A DNA stretch of 64,000 bases from an uncultured Tenacibaculum sp. (GCA_947501615.1 CANMWK010000007.1:62001-126000); one strand, 5' to 3'; positions 47,472 through 55,547 are shown, counted from the first letter of the stretch. The notes: generated by a model not told the origin, from the letters alone. Translations and numbers: made by a program.

Positions 47472-49442
47472 TTGGAAAAAATCATTGTTAAATTGAGAAG
47501 TACTCATGAAAAGAGGTGTAAAAAAAATCTTTTACTCCTCTTTTTAATTTTTGTTAAAATCGCAGTTTTTGGTCAAACTCAAACTTTGAATAAAGTTAAA
47601 GCAGATAGCTTATTTCATTTAGCTAATAAAAACATTAAAAAAGGAGAGTTTAGTGTTGCCTTACAAAAGATCAAAAAGAGTTTACAATTAAACATGATAG
47701 AGAATGATAATAAAGCTATTGGCAATTGCTATAGTAAAATAGCAACAATACATTATTATCAAGGTGATTATGATAAAGCATTACTTTTTTTCAAAAAAAG
47801 CATCCCGTCATTTAGAAAGAATAATTACCTAAAAGGAGTAACATCTTCTACTAATAATCTAGGAGCTATTTACTATTATTTAGGAAACTATCCTAAAGCA
47901 CTAGATTTTTATAAAAAAGCATTATTACTACAAGAGCAATTAGGGTATAAACATCAAATAGCTGGTACGACAAAAAACATAGGAGGGATTTACCTAGAAT
48001 TGAATGACTTTAAAAATGCGATGAAAAATTTTCAATTAGCTAAAGGTGTTTATGAAAAAGTAGAGGATACTAAGAATCTATCACAGGTATTAACAGCAAT
48101 TGGAGAAACTTATGCTAAACAAAAAAAGTACAATGAGTCGTTACCTAATTTTAACAGAGCTTTAGAACTAGCAAAAAAAAGTGGAGATAGAAAAATACTT
48201 TTAGAAGTTTTGTTTGATATTGGAAAAATGAATTATGAAAAAAATGAATTTGAAAAAGCGTTGCATTATTTTAATCAGACATTTTCTATCTCAAAAGAAA
48301 TCGAAAGTTTAGTATATCAAAGTAATTCACTTATAGCATTAGGTGAAGTAAACTTTAAGTTTAAAAAAATAAATCAAACTATAAAAAAATGTAAAAAAGG
48401 CTATGAACTGGCTAGAAATTTAAAAATTCTTTCTAATCAAAAACAAGCTTGCGAGTGTTTATATATTGCGTATAAGAGTTTAGATAAAACAACTCTTGCG
48501 TTACAATATTTTGAGCGAATGCATTTATTAAAAGATAGTATGCATTTAAAACAAGCTTCAAATAAAATATTGAACATGAAGTTTGAAAAAGAGATGTTAT
48601 TGGATAGTATTGCTAATGTTGAAAAAGAAAGAAAATTACAAGTAGCTCATAAAAAAGAAGTGCAGAAACAAGAAAAGCAAAGAAATATTCTACTTATTTC
48701 GGGAGTTTTTATTTTAGTGATTGCAGGAGCACTCTGGAGTAGATTAAATTATACCAAAAAAGCAAAAGCAATTTTACAGGTAGAAAAAGACAGATCGGAA
48801 CATTTACTGCATAACATTTTACCTGAAGAAGTAGCAGATGAGTTAAAGGAAAAAGGCTTTGTAAAAGCACAAGATTTTGATAGTGCTTCCATTTTATTTA
48901 CAGATTTCAAATCATTTACTGCAACAGCTTCCAAGTTAACTCCACAAGAATTGGTAGAAGAAATTAATGCATGTTTTAAAGCATTTGATGGTATTATTGA
49001 ACACTATGGAATTGAAAAAATAAAAACCATAGGTGATGCTTACATGGCGGCAGGTGGTTTACCTAAGCCAGATGCAAATGCAGTAAAGAAGACTATTTTG
49101 GCTGCACTAGACATGCAAGAGTTTATTAAAAAAAGAAAAAAAACAAACCATTCCAATAATAAACCTGCTTTTGATATGCGAGTAGGAATCCATGTTGGTC
49201 CTATTGTAGCAGGAATTGTAGGTGTAAAAAAATTCCAATATGATGTTTGGGGAGATACCGTAAACACAGCAAGTCGTATGGAAAGCAATGGAGTTGTTGA
49301 AAAAGTAAATATAAGTCAGAGTACATATGATATTGTTAAAGATGAAAAAGAATTACAGTTTGAATACAGAGGAAAGATAAATACCAAAGGAAAAGGAGAG
49401 TTAGCCATGTATTTTGTGTTTTTGAAGGAGTTAAGAAGTTAA
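47472..49442 (+). CDS. TPR-transmembrane class III adenylate cyclase
   Basis: This 656-residue protein has an N-terminal hydrophobic signal-anchor (about 18-36), a periplasmic array of tetratricopeptide repeats (about 45-340), a membrane helix (about 405-424), a coiled coil and a cytosolic cyclase domain (about 465-650). Metal aspartates are Asp478 (TDFKSF) and Asp522 (GDAYMA). Lys518 and the Asp in YDVWGDTVN select adenine, and Asn and Arg are in VNTASRMES. Start is a TTG at 47472, with another TTG at 47493 also possible. It would turn an outside signal into cAMP. It is 13 bases after precursor 1. Confidence 0.88.
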   Translation: MEKIIVKLRSTHEKRCKKNLLLLFLIFVKIAVFGQTQTLNKVKADSLFHLANKNIKKGEFSVALQKIKKSLQLNMIENDNKAIGNCYSKIATIHYYQGDYDKALLFFKKSIPSFRKNNYLKGVTSSTNNLGAIYYYLGNYPKALDFYKKALLLQEQLGYKHQIAGTTKNIGGIYLELNDFKNAMKNFQLAKGVYEKVEDTKNLSQVLTAIGETYAKQKKYNESLPNFNRALELAKKSGDRKILLEVLFDIGKMNYEKNEFEKALHYFNQTFSISKEIESLVYQSNSLIALGEVNFKFKKINQTIKKCKKGYELARNLKILSNQKQACECLYIAYKSLDKTTLALQYFERMHLLKDSMHLKQASNKILNMKFEKEMLLDSIANVEKERKLQVAHKKEVQKQEKQRNILLISGVFILVIAGALWSRLNYTKKAKAILQVEKDRSEHLLHNILPEEVADELKEKGFVKAQDFDSASILFTDFKSFTATASKLTPQELVEEINACFKAFDGIIEHYGIEKIKTIGDAYMAAGGLPKPDANAVKKTILAALDMQEFIKKRKKTNHSNNKPAFDMRVGIHVGPIVAGIVGVKKFQYDVWGDTVNTASRMESNGVVEKVNISQSTYDIVKDEKELQFEYRGKINTKGKGELAMYFVFLKELRS

Positions 49443-49568
49443 GTATTGGAGAAGTTAAGAAGGGAAATTTGTTAGATACTGGTTGTTTTTTCTTAATACT
49501 CTGTATTTAATACTAATTACAGAATCCACAACCAATATTTAAAACACGAATTGTCAGTTCTGTAAAGG

Positions 49569-49682
49569 TTAACTAATTCGTTGACATTTTTGGTTAAAAC
49601 TATTAGGGGCCTCCCCATTTAAAGCTTGGTGAGGTCTTTCTTGATTATAATAATATAAATATTGCAAAATTACTTCTACTAT
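49569..49682 (-). pseudogene. IS3-family transposase C-terminal remnant
   Basis: The minus strand reads about 37 residues containing YYYNQERPHQALNGEAP followed by a stop. This is the conserved end of the rve integrase domain of IS3-type OrfB (YNxxRPHxALxxxxP). Upstream the frame is closed by a stop at 49683-49685, so only a tail remains. It fills part of the 396-bp gap between the TPR cyclase and the second precursor group, and the rest holds no gene that I can see. Confidence 0.8.
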
Positions 49683-49772
49683 TTACTATTGTATCCCTAA
49701 TATTAACAAGTCTTGTCTCTTGATTCTAGCATCTTGCTTCTTTTTTATATTAGAGCTGTTTTGTCAGTATTC

Positions 49773-49808
49773 TTGTCATTTTTATACTATTTAGTGCCGC
49801 TATCTTTA
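49773..49808 (+). promoter_or_regulatory. Promoter candidate of the second precursor group
   Basis: TTGTC at 49773-49777 and TATCTTTA at 49801-49808 have the same 23-bp spacing as the boxes before precursor 1. The start codon follows 30 bp later. Confidence 0.4.
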
Positions 49809-49838
49809 CAACATCTTAATAAGAAAAAAACATTTATT

Positions 49839-50225
49839 ATGGAATTCACAAAAGAACAAAAATTATTACAAGAAGTAATACACAAAGCTTGGGAAGACGA
49901 AAGCTTTAAGCAAGAATTAGTTGCAAATCCAGTAGCAGCTATTGAAAAACTTACAGGACAAAAGGTTGATTTACCAGAAGGAAAGACTTTAGTGGTAAGA
50001 GATCAAACAAATGAGTCTACTGTATACATTAATATTCCTGCTGAACCTAATATGGAAGATGTAGAATTAAACGAAGAGCAATTAGAAGCGGTTTCGGGGG
50101 GAAGTCCAATGATTAATCCTTGGGCAGGTACGTTACCAACTATTCCTTTGGGAGGACCTGTTAATCATGATGATCTTATAAAGCCTTCTACAGGGCCTTA
50201 CGCACCAACTAACGGTAACGGTTAA
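49839..50225 (+). CDS. NHLP-leader peptide precursor 2
   Basis: This 128-residue precursor starts at ATG 49839 (MEFTKEQKLLQEV). The NHLP leader ends QLEAVSGG. The core of about 40 residues is rich in Pro, Gly and Asn and has no Cys, with one Trp. A longer frame to 49713 adds a hydrophobic stretch unlike all sister peptides and is rejected. It is first in a run of closely spaced precursors. Confidence 0.88.
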   Translation: MEFTKEQKLLQEVIHKAWEDESFKQELVANPVAAIEKLTGQKVDLPEGKTLVVRDQTNESTVYINIPAEPNMEDVELNEEQLEAVSGGSPMINPWAGTLPTIPLGGPVNHDDLIKPSTGPYAPTNGNG

Positions 50226-50237
50226 AAAGTATTTACT

Positions 50238-50585
50238 ATGGAATTTACAGCAGAACAAAAGTTTTTGCAAACTATAATAGGTAAAGCTTGGGAGGATGAT
50301 GCTTTTAAACAAGAGTTAATTGAAAATCCTTTAGATGCTATAGAAAAGCTAACTGGTGAAAAATTAACATTGCCAGAAGGAAAAACACTAGTAGTAAGAG
50401 ATCAAACAGATGAATCGATGGTCTATATTAATATTCCTCTTGAACCAAATGTTGATGATATTGAACTTAATGAAGATCAATTAGAAGCTGTTGCGGGAGG
50501 AATTCAATTTCCATCATCATTATGGAATCTACAAGATTTATTAAAATGGAGATCTGGAGAAGATGGAGGCGGTAGTCAAGAATAG
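50238..50585 (+). CDS. NHLP-leader peptide precursor 3 (Trp-containing core)
   Basis: This 115-residue precursor has a leader of 88 residues ending EAVAGG and a 27-residue core with two Trp (SSLWNLQDLLKW) and a Gly/Asp tail. No Cys is present. A decayed copy of the same peptide, with an almost identical core, is at 50,998-51,250. It starts 12 bases after precursor 2. Confidence 0.88.
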   Translation: MEFTAEQKFLQTIIGKAWEDDAFKQELIENPLDAIEKLTGEKLTLPEGKTLVVRDQTDESMVYINIPLEPNVDDIELNEDQLEAVAGGIQFPSSLWNLQDLLKWRSGEDGGGSQE

Positions 50586-50612
50586 TATAGATATAACAAT
50601 AAATTAAATAGT

Positions 50613-50996
50613 ATGGAATTCACAAAAGAACAAAAAGAAACTCAAGAAGTTTTAGCTAAAGTATTACAAGAAGCCTGTACAAACAAAGAATTTAAAAAAG
50701 AATTAATTGAGAATCCTTTAATTTCAATTGAAAAATTTATAGGAAGAAAATTGGAACTTAAAGATGGTTTTAAAATGAAGGTTGTAGATCAATCGGAAAA
50801 GAAAACGATTTATTTAAATATTCCTTCTGTTCCAAATTTAGAAAACACAGAACTTTCTGAAGCACAATTAGAAATGGTTGCTGCAGGAGGATGGGAAGGT
50901 GCTCTTTATGGAGCCTTAGTAGGAACATTAACTTTAAATCCTGTTGGAATTGTATTAGGAGCTATAGCTGGACATCAAATTGAAGAAGCCTTATAA
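50613..50996 (+). CDS. NHLP-leader peptide precursor 4 (hydrophobic core)
   Basis: This 127-residue precursor has a more divergent leader with a three-residue insertion near 18-20 (KVLQEACTNKEF). The leader ends MVAAGG. The core of about 34 residues is hydrophobic and Gly-rich with GxxxG spacing (ALYGALVGTL, GIVLGAIAGH), like unmodified class II bacteriocins. The only Cys is in the leader. Confidence 0.86.
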   Translation: MEFTKEQKETQEVLAKVLQEACTNKEFKKELIENPLISIEKFIGRKLELKDGFKMKVVDQSEKKTIYLNIPSVPNLENTELSEAQLEMVAAGGWEGALYGALVGTLTLNPVGIVLGAIAGHQIEEAL

Positions 50997-50997
50997 G

Positions 50998-51250
50998 TGT
51001 GCTATTGAAAAACTAACGGAAGAAAAATTACCACTAAAAGAAGGAAAAACTTTAATAGTTCGAGATCAAACAAATGAATCGGTGATCTATATTAATATCT
51101 TAACTGAGCCTAATCTTGAAGATATTGAGCTCAATGAAGAGCAATTTAGAATCCGTTGCAGGAGGGATTAAAACCCCATCATCATTATGGAATCTGCAAG
51201 ATTTATTAAAATGGAGATCTGGAGAAGATGGAGGAAGAGCTAGTCAATAA
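50998..51250 (+). pseudogene. Decayed NHLP precursor (copy of precursor 3)
   Basis: Directly after the precursor 4 stop, the sequence resumes inside an NHLP leader (AIEKLTEEKL, EGKTLIVRDQTNES). The first 35 or so codons and the ribosome site are missing. At about 51144-51147 an extra T shifts the frame. In the corrected frame it reads LESVAGG and then a core with SSLWNLQDLLKW and a stop at 51250. The core region 51176-51234 differs from precursor 3 at only one of 59 bases. Confidence 0.85.
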
Positions 51251-51282
51251 TAAAAGGGAAGTATAAATAAAAATTAAATATT

Positions 51283-51639
51283 ATGGAATCCACAAAAGAA
51301 CAAAAATTACTACAAGAAGTAATAAGCAAAGCATGGGAAGATAGTGCTTTTAAACAAGAGTTACTTACAAATCCAGTTAAAGCTATTGAGACGTTAACAG
51401 GCGTAAAACTTACATTACCAGAAGGGAAAACTTTGATAGTAAGAGATCAAACAGATGAATCTACGGTATATATAAATATTCCTGCAGATAAAAAAATGGA
51501 AGATGTAGAATTAAATGAAGAGCAATTAGAATTGGTTTCAGGAGGAGTTGTTAATCCTCATATGGGAACAAATCCTTTTGATTTTGTTACAATTATAGAG
51601 CCTAGTCCTACTTTCCCAAATCCAACAATTAAATATTAA
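51283..51639 (+). CDS. NHLP-leader peptide precursor 5
   Basis: This 118-residue precursor has an 88-residue leader ending LELVSGG. The core of about 30 residues is rich in Pro, Asn, Phe and Thr (NPHMGTNPF, SPTFPNPTIKY), without Cys. It is closest in type to precursor 2. It begins 32 bases after the decayed copy. Confidence 0.87.
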   Translation: MESTKEQKLLQEVISKAWEDSAFKQELLTNPVKAIETLTGVKLTLPEGKTLIVRDQTDESTVYINIPADKKMEDVELNEEQLELVSGGVVNPHMGTNPFDFVTIIEPSPTFPNPTIKY

Positions 51640-51652
51640 AAAAAGAAATAAT

Positions 51653-52027
51653 ATGAAATTAACATTAGAACAACAACAAAAAGGTCAAGAATTATACAAA
51701 GAATTAGTTCAGAAAGCGAGGGAAGAAGCTACTTTTAAAGAAGAGTTGATTAAACATCCAGAAGCAACAATCTCAGATTTTTTAGGAAGAGAATTTAAGG
51801 GGGATATTGTTATAGAAGATCAAACTAATCCTGATGTTATTTATTTCAACATACCTAGAAAACCCAATCTAGATGAATTAGAATTATCAGACGAACAATT
51901 AGATATAGTTTCAGGCGGAGAAGCCCCTTTTCTTATAGCTGCAGGGATTGGATTTGTAGCTGGAGTTGCTTTTATGGCTGCAGCTGCTGGAGTTGCTGCG
52001 GTGGTAAAAGCAGCAAAAGCAAAGTAA
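51653..52027 (+). CDS. NHLP-leader peptide precursor 6 (hydrophobic core)
   Basis: This 124-residue precursor starts MKLTLEQQQKGQELY. The leader ends QLDIVSGG. The core of about 35 residues is almost all Ala, Gly, Val and Ile, with Lys at the end (GIGFVAGVAFMAAAAG, KAAKAK), as in pore-forming bacteriocins. No Cys. It forms a pair with precursor 7. Confidence 0.87.
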   Translation: MKLTLEQQQKGQELYKELVQKAREEATFKEELIKHPEATISDFLGREFKGDIVIEDQTNPDVIYFNIPRKPNLDELELSDEQLDIVSGGEAPFLIAAGIGFVAGVAFMAAAAGVAAVVKAAKAK

Positions 52028-52053
52028 TAATAAACTTATAAAAATAATAGAAA

Positions 52054-52431
52054 ATGAAAATAACATTAGAACAAAGCAAAAAGGGACAAGAATTATATAC
52101 TGAATTAATACAAAAAGCATGGGAAAGTAATTTTTTTAAAAATCAATTGATAGTTGATCCTAAGGCTACGATTTCAGAATATTTAGGTAAAGATTACCAT
52201 TTATTTGAAGATGGTAAAAAATTGATTGTAGAAGATCAAACTAATGATTCTTTTATTTATTTTAATATCCCTCCAAAACCAAACTTAGATGATTTAGAGT
52301 TGACGGATGAGGAGTTAATGATGATTTCTGGTGGAGAAGGTCCACTCACACTTGCTGCTGGAATAGGATATGTAGTGGGATTTGCAGTAGGATCAGCGGC
52401 AGTTTATCTAGCAGGAAAGTATTTATTTTAA
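52054..52431 (+). CDS. NHLP-leader peptide precursor 7 (hydrophobic core)
   Basis: This 125-residue precursor is the closest relative of precursor 6 (leader MKITLEQSKKGQELY, ending MMISGG). The core of about 31 residues is hydrophobic and Gly/Ala-rich (TLAAGIGYVVGFAVGSAAVYLAGKYLF). The two cores may act together, as in two-component bacteriocins, which is inference. It starts 26 bases after precursor 6. Confidence 0.87.
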   Translation: MKITLEQSKKGQELYTELIQKAWESNFFKNQLIVDPKATISEYLGKDYHLFEDGKKLIVEDQTNDSFIYFNIPPKPNLDDLELTDEELMMISGGEGPLTLAAGIGYVVGFAVGSAAVYLAGKYLF

Positions 52432-52494
52432 TTTCTTTGATATAAAATCAATTAATAACTTACCTTGGCTAATTATAAAAATAACTAGATATCT

Positions 52495-52677
52495 ATGGAA
52501 GTAAAGTTGAAAACTCAAAACATAATGATTATTATTATGATCATAATAATAATGTCTGGACTATATAGAAATTTCAATTTTAAAAATTTAAAATTTGAAC
52601 CTTTTTGGCAAAGCGTGATATACATACTTGCATTGATTATTGGGGTTATATTATTATTTAGAAAAGTCAATAAGTAA
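52495..52677 (+). CDS. Small two-helix membrane protein, possible immunity protein
   Basis: This 60-residue protein has two hydrophobic stretches (about 9-22 and 37-55) with a short loop. No family was recognised. It lies directly after two bacteriocin-like precursors, the usual place for an immunity gene. Three other proteins of the same size and layout occur at 54,878-55,730. Confidence 0.5.
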   Translation: MEVKLKTQNIMIIIMIIIIMSGLYRNFNFKNLKFEPFWQSVIYILALIIGVILLFRKVNK

Positions 52678-52856
52678 AAGATTAATGGCAATTAACTTAT
52701 ACAACCCTTGATAAAATATTTTTTCGAGAAATTTAGTAAAATTGGGTGAAAGTATAAAAATATGTTTATTTCTGAAAAGAGAAATTATAAATATATCCGG
52801 ATTAGTATCGATTTTTTAATTATTAATTCGGATTTTTAATCTTTAAAAACTCAAAA

Positions 52857-53993
52857 ATGAATATTTTAAGTATTCCTTATATTACAGGAGGGTTATCTCA
52901 CTTTTTACCGCTTTATGTTTTGAATTCTAAATTGAAGACAAATAAAAAAATCACTAACTATTTTTTAACGAATAAAGCAGCTCAAAAGTTTTTAGAAATT
53001 AAAAATGTTCCTTTTGTTTCTATAAACTACATGGTTGATGAGGAGCTAATTGAAAATTTTGAAATATCAAAAATAAATGATCAAATTTTTGAAATGGAGA
53101 AAGAGGCATTTAATATTATTAGTCCCGATATAGTAATTGAGGATTGCTCTTTTATTACTCCATTGATAGCTAAGCATAGAAATATACCTAGAATCTCTAT
53201 TCAACGCACTGGGATTTTTAGATCAATTGATGAACAATATAGAAATAGTAGTCATTTGCACTCTATGCAGCAAAGTAAAGAGAATGCTGTATTAAATGAT
53301 TCAGATATAAGTTTTTTAGAAGAGTATTCTAAATCAAAAGCTAAAATCATTCCAGGGATACCGTCAATAGAATGTCTTCCAGATAATATTGAAAATAAAG
53401 AATCATATTTTTATTCTGGTCCATTAATTGTGAAAGATAAGCCATCTCAAAAGTTATTAGGCTGTTTAGATGAGTTTATTGAAAGAAATAAAGAAAAACC
53501 TATAGTTTTTATAACTACTGGAACAATAGATAGGACTCCAATAGAAAAATATATAGAATATTTTTTAGAGAATAATTATGCTGTGATTACTACATGTAAT
53601 TATAAAATCAACGAGACTTATCAAAGATCACTTTTTTATAACCCTTTACTTCCACTAAATTATATTTGTACTATTTCTAGTTTGGTAATTCATCAATGTG
53701 GATCTGGAATGTATCATTATCCAATTATGAATAAAGTTCCATCCCTTACCATAGGAACTAGGTGCTATGATAGAGAAGATATAGCACAAAGATTACAAAA
53801 TATGAAAGTGTCTGGGCATATTCCACATCCTGATGATAATGTAAATTATTGGAATATTTTTGAAGAAAAAGTAGAGAAATTTAAAAAAAATGAATTAATT
53901 GATTATAGTATGCTAAAACAATTAAAAGAAGAGATAGTAGATACTATTTCAAATTTTAGAATAGAAGAAGTTTTAGAATATACATTATCTTAA
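52857..53993 (+). CDS. GT-B glycosyltransferase (UDP-glycosyltransferase/MGT type)
   Basis: This 378-residue enzyme resembles the macrolide-type GT1 family: an N-terminal Rossmann domain that begins ILSIPYITGGLSHFLPLY, and a C-terminal domain with the sugar-nucleotide motif HQCGSGMYHYPIMNKVPSLTIG near 282-303. It may transfer a sugar to a Ser/Thr or other side chain of a precursor peptide, since it ends four bases before a sugar-methyltransferase-like gene. This link is inference. Base composition is even more AT-rich than the core genome. Confidence 0.78.
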   Translation: MNILSIPYITGGLSHFLPLYVLNSKLKTNKKITNYFLTNKAAQKFLEIKNVPFVSINYMVDEELIENFEISKINDQIFEMEKEAFNIISPDIVIEDCSFITPLIAKHRNIPRISIQRTGIFRSIDEQYRNSSHLHSMQQSKENAVLNDSDISFLEEYSKSKAKIIPGIPSIECLPDNIENKESYFYSGPLIVKDKPSQKLLGCLDEFIERNKEKPIVFITTGTIDRTPIEKYIEYFLENNYAVITTCNYKINETYQRSLFYNPLLPLNYICTISSLVIHQCGSGMYHYPIMNKVPSLTIGTRCYDREDIAQRLQNMKVSGHIPHPDDNVNYWNIFEEKVEKFKKNELIDYSMLKQLKEEIVDTISNFRIEEVLEYTLS

Positions 53994-53997
53994 AATT

Positions 53998-54651
53998 ATG
54001 AAAGAATCTTTTTTTGAAATTTGCAGTCAGAATAATACTGATAAAGTTAATCATCATGGGTATCATTTTTTCTATCCAATATTTTTAGAGAAGCTTAGAG
54101 GTGAAGATTTCAATATGTTAGAGATCGGTTTTGGTACAGGTAAGTCGATTAAAGCTTGGAATGAATATTTTCCCAATTGTAATTTCTTTTGTATGGATAT
54201 AAGAGTAAAATCATTTTCTAAGGGGAGAAATACTTTAATAACAGCTGACCAATCAAAAACAGAAGATCTTGAAGAGGTGTTAAAAAAAGTAGGTAAAGCA
54301 AAGTTAATTGTTGATGATGGTAGTCATCATCCTAAACATCAATATGATACTTTTATTTATTTTTTTAAAAATTTATTAGAAGATGGTGGGATTTATATAA
54401 TAGAAGATATTGAAACTAGTTATTGGAAATCAGATGCCTCTATTTATGGTTATAGAATAGGTAATTTTGATTTAGCACAAAACTTTAGAAAATTTCATGA
54501 TATGATAAATCAAGAATTTTCTAGGATTGAAAATGAATTAAATATTTCAACAATTACTTATGCCCAAAACTGTATTATCATAACTAAAAGAACAAAAGAG
54601 GAGGTAGATTATTTTAATAGAGAATACAGGTTTTCTAAAATGATTCATTAG
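53998..54651 (+). CDS. SAM-dependent methyltransferase of the MycE-like sugar O-methyltransferase type
   Basis: This 217-residue class I methyltransferase has the family start NNTDKVNHHGYHFFYPIFL, motif I LEIGFGTGKS, an acidic MDIR end of strand 2, VDDGSHH and IEDIETSYW. The VDDGSH and IEDxxTSYW combination is typical of MycE and related macrolide-sugar methyltransferases. It would methylate a sugar added by the adjacent glycosyltransferase. It is shorter than MycE, lacking the N-terminal part. Confidence 0.78.
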   Translation: MKESFFEICSQNNTDKVNHHGYHFFYPIFLEKLRGEDFNMLEIGFGTGKSIKAWNEYFPNCNFFCMDIRVKSFSKGRNTLITADQSKTEDLEEVLKKVGKAKLIVDDGSHHPKHQYDTFIYFFKNLLEDGGIYIIEDIETSYWKSDASIYGYRIGNFDLAQNFRKFHDMINQEFSRIENELNISTITYAQNCIIITKRTKEEVDYFNREYRFSKMIH

Positions 54652-54728
54652 GCAATTATTATTATAACGTAAAAATTTCTATCAAAAAGAATCATTCAAA
54701 TCCTTTTAAAACTCAACCCATATGCATT

Positions 54729-54855
54729 CCCCAAGAATAAACTATTTTTGATTTCTATACGTTGTACAACATATGATCAAGAAGGTGTTTGTTTTTTTCT
54801 GTTTTTCACTCTAGTAGGGTTTAGTCACAGAAATCTTAAAGAATTTCGATCTAAA
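54729..54855. repeat. Left copy of a direct repeat: promoter and truncated start of the large barrel gene
   Basis: These 127 bases match 55781-55908 with two substitutions and one missing T. They include the promoter region, ATG (54773) and the first 27 codons of the 1,124-residue gene, and then stop. The lost T, in a run of eight, shifts the frame, so this copy is a dead fragment. Confidence 0.9.
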
Positions 54856-54877
54856 TGATCATACAAATACTTTTGTA

Positions 54878-55060
54878 ATGAAAAATTTTTATCAAAAATA
54901 TCATATAATAACTACATTGCCATTATTGTTTTTTGGTCTCTATTTTTCCACTTATGGAGAAAAAAGAATAGGTCATGTCTTTTTAGGATTATTTTTTATC
55001 TTATTTATAACATCCTTGGTAATTACATTTTTAAGAATAGAGAATAAAAGAAGAGAATAA
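54878..55060 (+). CDS. Small two-helix membrane protein, possible immunity protein
   Basis: This 60-residue protein has two membrane helices (about 10-25 and 31-52) and a basic tail KRRE. No family was recognised. It follows the truncated repeat and is similar in size and layout to the product of 52,495-52,677. Confidence 0.5.
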   Translation: MKNFYQKYHIITTLPLLFFGLYFSTYGEKRIGHVFLGLFFILFITSLVITFLRIENKRRE

Positions 55061-55077
55061 AATTAAAAGTGGTATAG

Positions 55078-55146
55078 GATGTCGCTCTAGTAGTAGGAGG
55101 AATAGGAGTTGCAGTTGGCTATTACGTGAATAAGAAAAAGGAATAA
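55078..55146 (+). pseudogene. Remnant of a hydrophobic precursor core
   Basis: Twenty-two codons read DVALVVGGIGVAVGYYVNKK and then KE before a stop. This Gly/Val-rich end with a Lys tail resembles the cores of precursors 6 and 7. A stop lies immediately upstream in frame and no leader is present. It appears to be a dead fragment of a peptide gene. Confidence 0.45.
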
Positions 55147-55190
55147 TAGAAAAGTAAGGATGAAATAAAAAATGGTTACAGTTATTTGAT

Positions 55191-55370
55191 ATGGATAGAA
55201 TTACAAAAAACATGATAATAGCTTTCAGTTTAGCTTTTATAGGTGCTTATTTAGTGTATCATGGTTCTAATATAAAACAAATTATATTTAAATATATAGT
55301 AATGACAGTAGGTATAATTATATGCCTAGCTAATGGAGTTTTCTGGACACTTAAGCTATTAAAAAAGTAA
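55191..55370 (+). CDS. Small two-helix membrane protein, possible immunity protein
   Basis: This 59-residue protein starts MDRITKNMIIAFSLAF and has two hydrophobic stretches (about 8-23 and 36-54). No family was recognised. It is another small membrane gene of the immunity-like set, followed by a hairpin terminator. Confidence 0.5.
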   Translation: MDRITKNMIIAFSLAFIGAYLVYHGSNIKQIIFKYIVMTVGIIICLANGVFWTLKLLKK

Positions 55371-55373
55371 AAT

Positions 55374-55407
55374 AAAGAGTATCTAAAATATATAGATATA
55401 CTCTTTT
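55374..55407 (+). terminator. Hairpin terminator
   Basis: AAAGAGTAT (55374-55382) pairs with ATACTCTTT (55398-55406), followed by T and A bases. It follows the 59-residue membrane-protein gene. Confidence 0.6.
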
Positions 55408-55547
55408 AAAGTACCTTGAAGTTTTTGATTCTTCATAAAAATTGACCGCAAGTTTTTTATCAATAAAGGTTTACGGTTTTACTTATTTTTAGCTCTTAAA
55501 GTAATCTTAAAGAAGGGACAAGATTAAAATATTAAATTAACAACACA

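Noticed and set aside
49713..49838. N-terminal extension of precursor 2 (hydrophobic)
   Set aside because: The sister precursors begin at MEFT/MEST; the extension covers the promoter candidate and the gap sequence.
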